Shown here: positions 1 to 8,458 of the stretch, piece after piece
How the letters are laid out: the number at the start of each line of letters is the position of its first letter
Position numbering within the stretch: the first letter of the stretch is position 1
DNA from: Polaribacter sejongensis
Lineage (GTDB): Bacteria > Bacteroidota > Bacteroidia > Flavobacteriales > Flavobacteriaceae
Assembly (NCBI RefSeq): GCF_038024065.1
Contig: NZ_CP150667.1
Coordinates: forward strand, 558,001 to 622,000
DNA: 64,000 nt
Direction: 5' to 3'
Notes under the pieces: model-generated
The model's database searches: none
Told to the model about the DNA's origin: nothing
What the model saw: the letters and a program-made list of their open reading frames with translations, nothing else
Position numbers and translations under genes: made by a program

Positions 1-1119
1 GATGTTTTAGGTGAAACATTACCAAGTGGATGGACGGAACTTATAAATTTAGGAGATCAATCCATTTGGACGGGACTTAATAGTGATGGAGAACCAGGAA
101 TTGGTTTGTTAGAAGTTATCGGTTTTGCTTGGGCAGCAAATTCAATTACTCACTTTGGTCTTATTGATATGGCTTTATTTCGTTTTGCTAAAAAGAAATC
201 TTACGGATTAACAACAAGTACAGGAATGATGTTTGGTCATTTTGTTGCTTGGATCTCTGCAGGAATAATGGGGGCTGGTGCAGCTGTTATTATTGGTAAA
301 TCTATCGTAGAATTAGATCCGGGAGATGTAGCTTATTATGCTTTGGGTTGGTCTGGTTTTGTAATTGTTATTGTTGCTGGTTGGACGACTGCTGTTGCTA
401 ATCTTTATAGAGCTGGTTTGGCTGCACAAGCTATTTTTACTAAAAATTCAAGAAAAAAGACAACTATAGTTGTTGGTTTAGTAACTATGGTAGTCGCTTG
501 TTTTCCGTTTGTGTTTTCTCAAATGCTTCCGCTATTAACGTATGCAGGTTTATTAGTTGTACCAGTTGGTAGTATTGTTTTTGCTGAGCATCAAATTTTC
601 CCTAAAATAGGGTATACACGTTATTGGTCTCATTATCGTAATTTAACCTTTAGTACTCCTGCCATTGCTTCTTGGGCATTAGGATTGTTGTTTGGTTTTG
701 GTTTAAATATTTTAAATGTAATGTCTTTTTACTATTTATTTATACCAACTTGGATTTTTACAATACTTATTTATACTTTTTTAGCAGGACGTTATGGAGC
801 AAAAGATAAATATCCAGAAGAAGAAGAAAAAGAGAGAGTAAGAAACACGCATATAGATGAATTTCAAGAAATAAAAGCACAAAGAGAAGTTGTACTTATA
901 ATAGATACATCATTATTTACAAAGGTATTAAAAGGTATCTCATTACTTTCATTAGCAATAACCGTTGTGTTGGCTTGTATTGTGTTATTTGGTAGCGAAA
1001 CAGAAAAAGTATATATAGCAAATAGAGAACTATTTTACACCTATGCATTTGTATGTACTGTAGTCTATTTTGTAACATCAATTTGGGCACTTAAAAGAGG
1101 TAATTCTTTAAATAAATAA
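1..1119 (+). CDS. NCS1-like (purine-cytosine permease type) membrane transporter, 5' end cut by the window
   Basis: The reading frame is open from the first base, so the gene begins upstream and the TTG at 106 is not its start. The 372 visible residues hold about nine hydrophobic helices and a charged tail with a run of glutamates and lysines. The helix pattern and motifs such as GFAWAANSITHFGL and YTRYWSHY fit the nucleobase:cation symporter-1 (NCS1) superfamily. The gene ends 7 bases before a mannitol dehydrogenase and shares its strand, so I infer that it is the sugar-alcohol importer of this operon rather than a nucleobase carrier. Substrate is unproven; family assignment is moderately sure. 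Confidence 0.6.
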   Translation, partial: DVLGETLPSGWTELINLGDQSIWTGLNSDGEPGIGLLEVIGFAWAANSITHFGLIDMALFRFAKKKSYGLTTSTGMMFGHFVAWISAGIMGAGAAVIIGKSIVELDPGDVAYYALGWSGFVIVIVAGWTTAVANLYRAGLAAQAIFTKNSRKKTTIVVGLVTMVVACFPFVFSQMLPLLTYAGLLVVPVGSIVFAEHQIFPKIGYTRYWSHYRNLTFSTPAIASWALGLLFGFGLNILNVMSFYYLFIPTWIFTILIYTFLAGRYGAKDKYPEEEEKERVRNTHIDEFQEIKAQREVVLIIDTSLFTKVLKGISLLSLAITVVLACIVLFGSETEKVYIANRELFYTYAFVCTVVYFVTSIWALKRGNSLNK

Positions 1120-1126
1120 TAAAATC

Positions 1127-2626
1127 ATGGAAAATATAATTAAATTAAATCAAAAGAATTTAGCAGAAATTAGTACTAAAATAACTTCTCCTACTTATAA
1201 TAGAAGCGACATTAAAACAGGTATTGTACATGTTGGTATTGGTGGTTTTCATAGATCACATGAAGCGTTTTATACAGATCTGTTATTAAATGATGATACT
1301 CAAAAAGATTGGGGTATTTGTGGTGTTGCTTTGTTAGATTTTGATACTAAAATTTACAACATACTTAAAGAGCAAGACGGTTTATATACGTTGATTATAA
1401 AAGAATTAGATGGTTCGTTAACAAAACAAATTATTGGTTCTATGGTAGAAGTTTTGTATGCGCCAGAAAGTCCAATAAAAGTCATTGAAAAAATGGCGAG
1501 TGAAGATGTAAAAATCATCAGTTTAACCATTACAGAAGGAGGTTATAATTATAATGAAGCAACAGGAGAATTCAATTTTGAAAATCCTTTAATTCAGCAC
1601 GATTTAGAAACTCCAAATGCGCCTAAAACTATTTTCGGATATTTAACGCAAGCGTTGAAATTAAGAAAAGAAAATGGTTTAAAAGGTGTTACTATTCAAT
1701 CTTGTGATAATATACAAGGAAACGGACACATGACAGAAAAAATGTTGTTAAGCTATGTAAAAGTAGCAGCACCAACTTTAGTATCTTGGATTGATGAGAA
1801 CGTATCGTTTCCGAATGCAATGGTAGATAGAATTACACCTGCAACATCTGCATTAGATATCGAAAAATTAAAAGAAACTTCAGGTATCGATGATGGATGG
1901 CCAGTGGTTTGTGAACCTTTTAAACAATGGGTAATTGAAGATGATTTTGCAGCCGGAAGACCTGCTTGGGAAACTGTTGGTGCTCAGTTTGTAAAAGATG
2001 TGGTGCCGTATGAAAAAATGAAGTTAAGTTTACTAAATGCAGGTCATTCTGTATTAGGAATTTTAGGAGCTTTATATGGTTATTCTACTATTGATGAAGC
2101 TGCTAATGATGCCGATATCAGTTCTTTCTTAAGAATTTATATGGGGAATGAAGTTACACCAACTTTAGGAGATTTAGAAGGTGTGAATTTAAAAAATTAT
2201 AAATTTTCATTAATCCAAAGATTTGGAAATACCTATATAAAAGATCAAATAGAAAGAATCTGTTCTGAGAGTTCTGCTAAAATTCCAATTTTTATTTTAC
2301 CTACGGTTTATAATCAGTTAGAAAGTAATAGAACTGTAAATCATGCTGCTTTTATCATTGCTGCTTTTGCAATTTATAGTGTTGGCGTAAATGAAAATGG
2401 ATCTCAATTAATAATTAAAGATGCTATGGAAGCTGTTTTAACTGAAAAAGCAATTTTATCAAGAAATAATCCAGCGGCGTTTTTAGAAATAGAATCTATT
2501 TTTGGGCAGCTTAAAAATTCTAATACCTTTTTAAATGCTTATATAGAAGCGTATCAGAGTATTGTTAAAAACGGTATAGAGAAGTCTGTGAAAGATATTA
2601 ATAGTACTATTTTAAATGAAATTTAG
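1127..2626 (+). CDS. Mannitol 2-dehydrogenase (mannitol dehydrogenase family)
   Basis: This 499-residue protein belongs to the long-chain mannitol dehydrogenase family, which oxidises D-mannitol to D-fructose with NAD+; close relatives act on fructuronate, altronate or arabinitol. The N-terminal dinucleotide site reads GIVHVGIGGFHRSHEAF (about residues 31-47). The catalytic set is seen as K299, N304 and H307 in KLSLLNAGHSVLG, the same K-x4-N-x2-H spacing as in Pseudomonas fluorescens mannitol 2-dehydrogenase. It lies between a permease and a PfkB kinase, and its TAG stop is directly followed by the ATG of the kinase. Mannitol is preferred over uronates because no uronate genes are near and a fructokinase-like gene follows. 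Confidence 0.88.
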   Translation: MENIIKLNQKNLAEISTKITSPTYNRSDIKTGIVHVGIGGFHRSHEAFYTDLLLNDDTQKDWGICGVALLDFDTKIYNILKEQDGLYTLIIKELDGSLTKQIIGSMVEVLYAPESPIKVIEKMASEDVKIISLTITEGGYNYNEATGEFNFENPLIQHDLETPNAPKTIFGYLTQALKLRKENGLKGVTIQSCDNIQGNGHMTEKMLLSYVKVAAPTLVSWIDENVSFPNAMVDRITPATSALDIEKLKETSGIDDGWPVVCEPFKQWVIEDDFAAGRPAWETVGAQFVKDVVPYEKMKLSLLNAGHSVLGILGALYGYSTIDEAANDADISSFLRIYMGNEVTPTLGDLEGVNLKNYKFSLIQRFGNTYIKDQIERICSESSAKIPIFILPTVYNQLESNRTVNHAAFIIAAFAIYSVGVNENGSQLIIKDAMEAVLTEKAILSRNNPAAFLEIESIFGQLKNSNTFLNAYIEAYQSIVKNGIEKSVKDINSTILNEI

Positions 2627-3517
2627 ATGGCAAATATTACATGTTTTGGCGAAGTGCTTTGGGATGTGTTTCCAACTCATAAAAAAATAGGAGGAGCTCC
2701 TTTAAACGTTGCAGTAAGATTACAGTCTTTAGAAAATAATGTATATATAATCACTAAGGTTGGTGAAGATGATAATGGTCAAAAAATTAAGACTTTTATT
2801 AAGGAGAATAACGTTAACAAAGTAGCGTTACAAATAGATGAAGAACTAAAAACAGGAAAAGTAAAAGTTTTATTAGATAACAATGGTTGTGCTTCTTATG
2901 ATATTATGTTTCCAAGAGCTTGGGATCAAATAGAGTTAACAGAAAGTGCAAAGAAAATAGTAAAAGTTTCAGATGCTTTTGTGTATGGTAGTTTAGTGGC
3001 TAGAAATGAAGTGTCAAGAAATACATTATATGAACTTTTAAAAATAGCAAAATATAAAATTTTTGATGTAAATCTTAGAGCACCTTATTATAACATAGAA
3101 GGTTTAAGTTATTTAATGAATGAGGCTAGTTTTATAAAATTTAATGATGATGAAATTATTGAAATTTCAAAGGGATTAAATTTTAAGTCAACTTCATTAG
3201 AAGAGAACATTCAATTTATAGCAGAAACTACGAATACAAAATCTATTTGTGTTACAAAAGGAGGTTCAGGAGCCATACTTTATTATAATGATGTATTCTA
3301 TTATAATGAAGGTTATAAAGTAAAAGTTGTAGACACTGTTGGAGCAGGAGATTCTTTTTTAGCTTCTTTAATTAATAAGCTATTAAAAGATGTTGCGCCA
3401 CAAGAAGCATTAGATTTTGCTTGTGCTGTAGGTGCAATAGTTGCAAGTAGTGAAGGTGCAAATCCTGAAATTAAAGAAAGCGATATTCTAGATTTTATGG
3501 AAAAAAAGACTGTGTAA
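2627..3517 (+). CDS. PfkB-family sugar kinase, probable fructokinase
   Basis: A 296-residue ribokinase/PfkB-fold kinase that probably phosphorylates fructose formed by the upstream mannitol dehydrogenase. The PfkB signature near the N-terminus (GGAPLNVAVRL) and the C-terminal signature DTVGAGDSF, with catalytic base D242, are both present. Length is normal for fructokinases. Its ATG touches the stop codon of the dehydrogenase, so the two are almost certainly translated from one mRNA. A strong hairpin terminator follows the gene. Fructose as substrate is inferred from context; other PfkB kinases act on 2-keto-3-deoxygluconate, ribose or tagatose phosphate. Confidence 0.85.
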   Translation: MANITCFGEVLWDVFPTHKKIGGAPLNVAVRLQSLENNVYIITKVGEDDNGQKIKTFIKENNVNKVALQIDEELKTGKVKVLLDNNGCASYDIMFPRAWDQIELTESAKKIVKVSDAFVYGSLVARNEVSRNTLYELLKIAKYKIFDVNLRAPYYNIEGLSYLMNEASFIKFNDDEIIEISKGLNFKSTSLEENIQFIAETTNTKSICVTKGGSGAILYYNDVFYYNEGYKVKVVDTVGAGDSFLASLINKLLKDVAPQEALDFACAVGAIVASSEGANPEIKESDILDFMEKKTV

Positions 3518-3544
3518 AATTTAATTACACATTATTATATATTG

Positions 3545-3577
3545 AAAAGTTTCGTAATTTATTACGAAACTTTTTTT
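3545..3577. terminator. Bidirectional hairpin terminator between the kinase and the DMT permease
   Basis: Arms AAAGTTTCGTAA and TTACGAAACTTT enclose a 4-base loop, followed by a run of T; the mirrored A run lets it also work for the convergent minus-strand gene. Confidence 0.85.
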
Positions 3578-3579
3578 GT

Positions 3580-4479
3580 TTAAGAATATAAGATTAAAAA
3601 TACTCCAAGTAAAATTCCGAATAAAGGAACCAGTTTTTTACGCTTATTTTTTTCCTTAAATAGCAATCCGCCAACTACAACGGCAATTATAATCTGACTT
3701 CTTTTTATAGCCGATAATAACATAATTAAAGCATCAGTATCTTGTAGTGCTTTAAAATAAAAATAGTCTGCCGTTTGTAATAAGACTCCAACAGCAGGTA
3801 TAGACCATCTAAATTTAAAAGCTTTTCTTTTATCAGCATAAGGAAACCATGTAATTGATAAAATAATTAACAATATTAGAATGGTATAAAAGCAAAACCA
3901 AAATTGTAATGTTTGTGGATTTAAGATTAAAGTCTGAATTAAAAATTTATCATACAAACCACTAGAAGCACCTAAAAAGGTAGCCGCAATAATGGCAAAA
4001 ATCCATTTATTTTTTTTAAAGTTGATACCCTCTTTTTTTCCTATTTTAGAATATAACAAGACAGATAATATAATAAGAAAGAAACCAATCCATTGTAAGG
4101 CGTTTGGTTTTTCTTGATAAATAAAAATTGCACCAATAAATGTAAAAAAAGGTCCTGCAGATCTTATTGGTGTAACAATAGTAATAGGTAAATGTTTTAA
4201 TGCTTGGTAAGCTAAAACCCAAGAGGCAGCCATTATCATCGATTTTATAAAGATAAAGCCATGTGTACTCCAAGGAATACTTGTAATGTAGAAACCTATT
4301 TTTTGCATATACTCCGGATTCCAAATAGAACCTAAATAGAAGGGAAGTATCAATAAAAAACCTGAAGAAATTGTTCCCAACAAAACAGGAAATACTTCAT
4401 TGCCTTGTACGGCGTGTTTTTTACATAAATTGTGTAATCCTAAAAATAAAGCAGCTAAAAGTCCTAAGTACATCCACAT
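3580..4479 (-). CDS. EamA/DMT-family transporter
   Basis: A 299-residue membrane protein with about ten hydrophobic helices arranged as two repeats, the layout of EamA-type drug/metabolite transporters. The N-terminus (MWMYLGLLAALFLGLHNLCKKHA) and the end of the first repeat (TPIRSAGPFFTFIGAIFIYQEKPN) match the EamA pattern, in which an acidic residue follows the last helix of each repeat; the second repeat ends with FKEKNKRKKL. Substrate cannot be read from the sequence. It is a single gene transcribed convergently with the mannitol operon and shares its terminator. The start could also be the second methionine two codons downstream. Confidence 0.85.
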   Translation of the reverse strand: MWMYLGLLAALFLGLHNLCKKHAVQGNEVFPVLLGTISSGFLLILPFYLGSIWNPEYMQKIGFYITSIPWSTHGFIFIKSMIMAASWVLAYQALKHLPITIVTPIRSAGPFFTFIGAIFIYQEKPNALQWIGFFLIILSVLLYSKIGKKEGINFKKNKWIFAIIAATFLGASSGLYDKFLIQTLILNPQTLQFWFCFYTILILLIILSITWFPYADKRKAFKFRWSIPAVGVLLQTADYFYFKALQDTDALIMLLSAIKRSQIIIAVVVGGLLFKEKNKRKKLVPLFGILLGVFLILYS

Positions 4480-4815
4480 AATGCGCGCGAAGATAATAGA
4501 ATGAAAAAAATAGGCGACTTTTAATAGTTACTATTTTTTTTAAAAGACAGATTGTTCGTTTAGTCTACTGATAAATAGGTTTTTATATGTTTTTAGAATA
4601 CTAGTGTTTTAAATATATTCTTTTAATAATTTCTTTTATTACGGTTTTAGGATAAATATTGCTATCTTTTGTAGGTATTTCAAGAATGCTTTTTATAAAA
4701 GTAAATACCCTTTTTACTATTGTCCATACTCGTTATTTATCAATGATTACAGGAATTTAATAGAAATTGGATAAAAAACTTGTTTTTGAAATTATTTAAT
4801 TGAAAATATGATAAT

Positions 4816-4842
4816 GATTTTTTACGATTACTGTAAAAAATC
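4816..4842. repeat. Perfect 10-bp inverted repeat upstream of the ATP-grasp gene
   Basis: Arms GATTTTTTAC (4816-4825) and GTAAAAAATC (4833-4842) are separated by seven bases. No T run follows, so an operator or leader structure is more likely than a terminator. Confidence 0.5.
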
Positions 4843-4854
4843 AAATAAAATAAA

Positions 4855-4871
4855 ATTATTGTTACAATAAT
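4855..4871. repeat. Short palindrome upstream of the ATP-grasp gene
   Basis: Arms ATTATTG and CAATAAT are separated by TTA. It lies 70 bases before the gene start, where an operator would be expected, but it is A+T-rich and may be chance. Confidence 0.35.
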
Positions 4872-4940
4872 CCTATCATAATTTAAAAATGTTTACTTTT
4901 TTCATAAAAGTAATTTATATTTACTAAAAAATTATAAGAT

Positions 4941-6407
4941 TTGAAAGAAACTAAAACACTACCGCTATTTTCTACTTACGAACTAGATTCTAGATTTTAT
5001 GATGAACTACTTAAGGATAATAATGAAGTTAGGGAGGTGTATAAAACCTTATATAATTTATTTGGTTCTTACTCAGTGTCTGAATTTGATCGTTTAAATA
5101 AACAAGCAAAAGATTCTTTTTTTAATCTAGGAATTACGTTTCAAGTTTATGGTGATAAGGAGGTAAAAGAAAAAATTTTCCCTTTTGATTTATTTCCAAG
5201 AATTATTAATAATAAAGAATGGACTACAATAGAGAAAGGTGTTTTACAAAGAAGTAAAGCTTTAAACCTTTTTCTTTGGGATGTTTATCATGATCAAAAA
5301 ATTATAAAACAAGGCATTGTACCGGAAGATTTAATTAAATCTTCTGCCAATTTTTTACCAGAAATGATAGGATTAGATCCTCCTGGAGGCATTTATAATC
5401 ATATTTCGGGTACAGATTTAATAAAACATTCTGATGGTAAGTATTATGTATTAGAAGATAATATTAGATGTCCTTCTGGTGTTAGTTATGTTATTGGGAA
5501 TAGAAATGCTGTAAAACATGCATTGTTTGGTGTTTTTAATCAATATAACGCACATACGGTTGTAGATTATGGTTCTAAATTATTAGATACTATGGAATCT
5601 GTAAAACCAAATGGGGTAGATGCTCCTGTTTGTGTTATTATTACACCTGGTGTATATAATTCTGCTTATTACGAACATTCATTTCTTGCAAAACAAATGG
5701 GAGTTGTTTTAGTAGAAGGAAGAGATTTATTTGTAGAAAATGGTTTTGTGTATATGAGAACTATTTATGGACCAGAAAAAGTAGATGTTATATACAGAAG
5801 AGTAGATGATTTATTTATAGATCCTTTAGTCTTTAAAAAAGATTCTATGTTAGGGGTTCCTGGTTTATTTTCTGTGTATCAAAAAGGAAATGTTACTTTG
5901 GTAAATGCTCCTGGTACAGGTGTGGCAGATGACAAAGCTGTGTATACTTATATGCCAGAAATTATTAAATATTATTTAGATGAAGAACCTATTCTAAATA
6001 ACGTACATACCTATCATTGTAGTAGAAAAGATGAGTTAAAATATGTTATAGAAAACATAGATAAACTAGTTGTAAAGCCTGTAGATGAGTCTGGAGGATA
6101 TGGTATATCTATTGGAAGTAAACTAACAAAAGAAGAAATAGAAACTGTTAAGAAAACAATTTTAGCAGCACCTAGAAAATACATTGCTCAACCTATAATG
6201 TCATTATCTACTCACCCAACGTATATAGATGAAAATGAGTCTTTCGAATCTAGACATGTAGATTTAAGAACGTTTACTCTATTAGGAAAAGATACCGATT
6301 TTGTATTAAAAGGAGGTTTGTCTAGAGTTGCACTTAAAAAAGGAAATTTAATAGTAAATTCATCTCAAGGTGGAGGGTCAAAAGACACTTGGGTTTTAAA
6401 AAAATAA
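4941..6407 (+). CDS. Circularly permuted ATP-grasp protein (type 2, formerly DUF404/DUF407)
   Basis: A 488-residue stand-alone circularly permuted ATP-grasp enzyme. Family motifs in order are VLEDNIRCPSGVSYVIGNR, VDVIYRRVDDLFIDPL, NAPGTGVADDKAVYTYMPE, the glycine-rich nucleotide loop VVKPVDESGGYGISIG, and the C-terminal LIVNSSQGGGSKDTWVLKK. ATP-grasp enzymes join a carboxylate to an amine through an acyl phosphate; the natural substrate here is unknown. The start is the TTG at 4941, because an in-frame stop lies just two codons upstream and no methionine occurs in the next 100 residues. The alpha-E gene follows 6 bases after the stop and is surely in the same transcript. Confidence 0.88.
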   Translation: MKETKTLPLFSTYELDSRFYDELLKDNNEVREVYKTLYNLFGSYSVSEFDRLNKQAKDSFFNLGITFQVYGDKEVKEKIFPFDLFPRIINNKEWTTIEKGVLQRSKALNLFLWDVYHDQKIIKQGIVPEDLIKSSANFLPEMIGLDPPGGIYNHISGTDLIKHSDGKYYVLEDNIRCPSGVSYVIGNRNAVKHALFGVFNQYNAHTVVDYGSKLLDTMESVKPNGVDAPVCVIITPGVYNSAYYEHSFLAKQMGVVLVEGRDLFVENGFVYMRTIYGPEKVDVIYRRVDDLFIDPLVFKKDSMLGVPGLFSVYQKGNVTLVNAPGTGVADDKAVYTYMPEIIKYYLDEEPILNNVHTYHCSRKDELKYVIENIDKLVVKPVDESGGYGISIGSKLTKEEIETVKKTILAAPRKYIAQPIMSLSTHPTYIDENESFESRHVDLRTFTLLGKDTDFVLKGGLSRVALKKGNLIVNSSQGGGSKDTWVLKK

Positions 6408-6413
6408 AAAAAT

Positions 6414-7427
6414 ATGTTAGCAAGAGTAGCCAATAACCTTTTTTGGATGGGAAGATATATTGAACGTTCAGAGCACTTAGCAAGGTTTTTAAACGTAAAT
6501 TATTTTTCATCTTTAGACGCACCAGATGAGTTATCACAATCTAGACAATTTGTATTAAGATCTGTAATGTACATGTCTGCCAATGAAATTATAGATGCAG
6601 ATATTACATTAGAAGAAGAAGCTGTTTTATTTAATGTTGGTCTAAATTTAGAGCAACCGTATTCAATTGTAAATACCTTTATTAATGCGCATGAAAATGC
6701 AAGAAGCTCTAGAGATTTAATTTCGACAGAATTATTTGAATGTATCAATAGAATTAATCATAGTTTTAAAGGGTATCCAATTGAAAAATTTGTAAAAAGC
6801 GGTTTGTATGAGTTTACTTCTATGGTAACGCAATCTGCTTCAGAAGTAAGAAGTAAAATTAAAGGTACGCTTTTGCATGATGAAGTATACGCCATTATTA
6901 TGTTAGGTGTATATTTAGAAAGAGCAATACAAGTATCCAGAATTATTAATTCTAAATTAAGTGATGTTGCGGCAGCCAAAGAAATTTATGGAGATGTAAT
7001 AGATGGTAGTTACCAATGGTCAACGCTTTTAAAATGTGTGTCTACACATGATATGATGCGTAGTTTTTATAAAAAAACACCTTCTAGAAAAACCACTTTA
7101 GAGTTTATTATTTTAAACGGAAAATGTCCAAGATCTATAAAAAGTTGTTTGTATCAAATATATAAGTATATCTGTATTATTTCTAAAAACAGACAAATTA
7201 CAGATGATTCTGCAGCTTTTTTAATTGGTAAAATGAAAGCTGATTTTGAGTATAAACTCATAACAGATATTGAAGATAATATAGAAGAATTTATTGCTGA
7301 TTTAATAGAGCATTTAGTTTTAATTGCTGATAAATTAGAAGATAATTATTTTAATATTTCAGACGCTATAGTAAAACCAGATGTTAAAGTTGCTACTGAA
7401 ATTAAAAAACAAACTCAAAAGCAATAA
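6414..7427 (+). CDS. Alpha-E domain protein (DUF403)
   Basis: A 337-residue, mostly helical protein that begins with the alpha-E signature MLARVANNLFWMGRYIERSEHLARFL. Alpha-E domains have no proven activity but almost always occur beside or fused to circularly permuted ATP-grasp domains and next to transglutaminase-like genes. Iyer and Aravind's survey of amidoligases predicted that such sets make or attach peptide-like groups. The gene is translationally close to the ATP-grasp gene and ends before a terminator shared with the convergent second half of the cluster. A lysine- and glutamine-rich tail (KKQTQKQ) ends the protein. Confidence 0.87.
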   Translation: MLARVANNLFWMGRYIERSEHLARFLNVNYFSSLDAPDELSQSRQFVLRSVMYMSANEIIDADITLEEEAVLFNVGLNLEQPYSIVNTFINAHENARSSRDLISTELFECINRINHSFKGYPIEKFVKSGLYEFTSMVTQSASEVRSKIKGTLLHDEVYAIIMLGVYLERAIQVSRIINSKLSDVAAAKEIYGDVIDGSYQWSTLLKCVSTHDMMRSFYKKTPSRKTTLEFIILNGKCPRSIKSCLYQIYKYICIISKNRQITDDSAAFLIGKMKADFEYKLITDIEDNIEEFIADLIEHLVLIADKLEDNYFNISDAIVKPDVKVATEIKKQTQKQ

Positions 7428-7480
7428 TATTTAGCGTAAAAATAATTGCCTTATTTAAACGATTATTTTAAAAAACAATA

Positions 7481-7517
7481 AACCTCAAAGTTTTTAAATG
7501 CTTTGAGGTTTTTTTTA
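7481..7517. terminator. Terminator between the convergent halves of the ATP-grasp/transglutaminase cluster
   Basis: Arms AACCTCAAAG and CTTTGAGGTT with a 10-base loop and a long T run after the right arm; the minus strand has a shorter A/T flank, so it may serve both directions. Confidence 0.85.
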
Positions 7518-7536
7518 GTTTTATTTTTTTAAAAGT

Positions 7537-8457
7537 TTAAGACTGACTCTGGCTTTGACTTTGATAATTTTTGGCAGGCCTTAAATCTACAGCTACATCC
7601 ATTTTACTTTTACCTGTACTGTAAATGACTCCTTTTAATGGAGGTACATCATAATAATCTCTACCGTGAGCAACAACTATATGTTGGTTTTTTGGTATTT
7701 GATTGTTAGTTGGGTCAAAATCTATCCAACCTAAAGTTGGGATAAATACAGAAAACCATGCATGAGAAGCATCTGTACCAATCAGTTTTTCTTTTCCTTC
7801 TGGTGGTAGTGTTTCTATATATCCACTTACATATCTGGCAGGTAATCCCATAGACCTAACACAAGCAATAGCTATTTGAGCAAAATCTTGACAAACCCCT
7901 TTTTTCTCTTTCATTACTACTTTTAAAGGTGTTGCAATGTTTGTAAATCCAGAAACGAAGTCGAAATCTGTAAAAATACGTTGCATTAATTCGTAAGAAG
8001 CTTCATACAAAGATCTTTCAGGCTTAAAAGAAACCAAAGCATATTCTTTAATAACGGTACTCATGTCAGAAATTAAAGGAGAACCTAAAACAAATTGTCT
8101 AGCTTCAATAATGTCTAGCTGGGTTCCTTTTAATAATTTAAGAGCTTCTTCTATGGTAACTTTTTTTCCTTCAGTTAAATTTTGTCCTTCTATTTGTATA
8201 TCATAATCTCTAGAAACTTTACTACGTGCAATAACAACTAGTTCTTCATGACTTTGCTGAATAGAAAAACGAGTAACTGTATTTCCAAAAAAATCGAGTC
8301 TTTCTGAAATATCAGTAGGTTCTGGACTAATTTCTAAAGCGTATTCTAATACAGTCTGTCCTTTAAAACTTTTAGGTTTTAACGTGGTTATATTATGACA
8401 AAAGGAAGCACCGTTTTCATAACTATATTTTGTTTTGTGCCAAAGATCAAAAATCAT
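7537..8457 (-). CDS. Transglutaminase-like protein (N-terminal transglutaminase domain plus catalytic core)
   Basis: A 306-residue cytoplasmic protein with a beta-rich N-terminal domain (about 1-90) and a transglutaminase/protease core. The catalytic triad is seen as C189 in KKGVCQDFAQ, H232 in ASHAWFSVF and D248 in WIDFDPTNN. Bacterial members act as thiol peptidases or amide-forming enzymes. No signal peptide is present, so it should act in the cytoplasm with the ATP-grasp proteins. It is the last gene of the minus-strand group, and its ATG is separated by one base from the stop of the fused ATP-grasp/alpha-E gene. The protein ends in a QSQSQSQS repeat that may vary in length. Confidence 0.87.
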   Translation of the reverse strand: MIFDLWHKTKYSYENGASFCHNITTLKPKSFKGQTVLEYALEISPEPTDISERLDFFGNTVTRFSIQQSHEELVVIARSKVSRDYDIQIEGQNLTEGKKVTIEEALKLLKGTQLDIIEARQFVLGSPLISDMSTVIKEYALVSFKPERSLYEASYELMQRIFTDFDFVSGFTNIATPLKVVMKEKKGVCQDFAQIAIACVRSMGLPARYVSGYIETLPPEGKEKLIGTDASHAWFSVFIPTLGWIDFDPTNNQIPKNQHIVVAHGRDYYDVPPLKGVIYSTGKSKMDVAVDLRPAKNYQSQSQSQS

Positions 8458-8458
8458 A

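Larger units (their letters stand above)
4480..4940. other. Long intergenic region between divergent genes, with several inverted repeats
   Basis: There is no credible coding region. At 4663-4671 a TATCTTTTG motif resembles a -7 element with one extra base; it is followed by a nested hairpin with outer arms GGTATTT (4674-4680) and AAATACC (4703-4709) and then C plus five T, which looks like a short terminated leader or small RNA. Closer to the ATP-grasp gene are two inverted repeats, recorded separately at 4816-4842 and 4855-4871. The region must hold promoters for both flanking genes, but I cannot place them with confidence. Confidence 0.5.
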
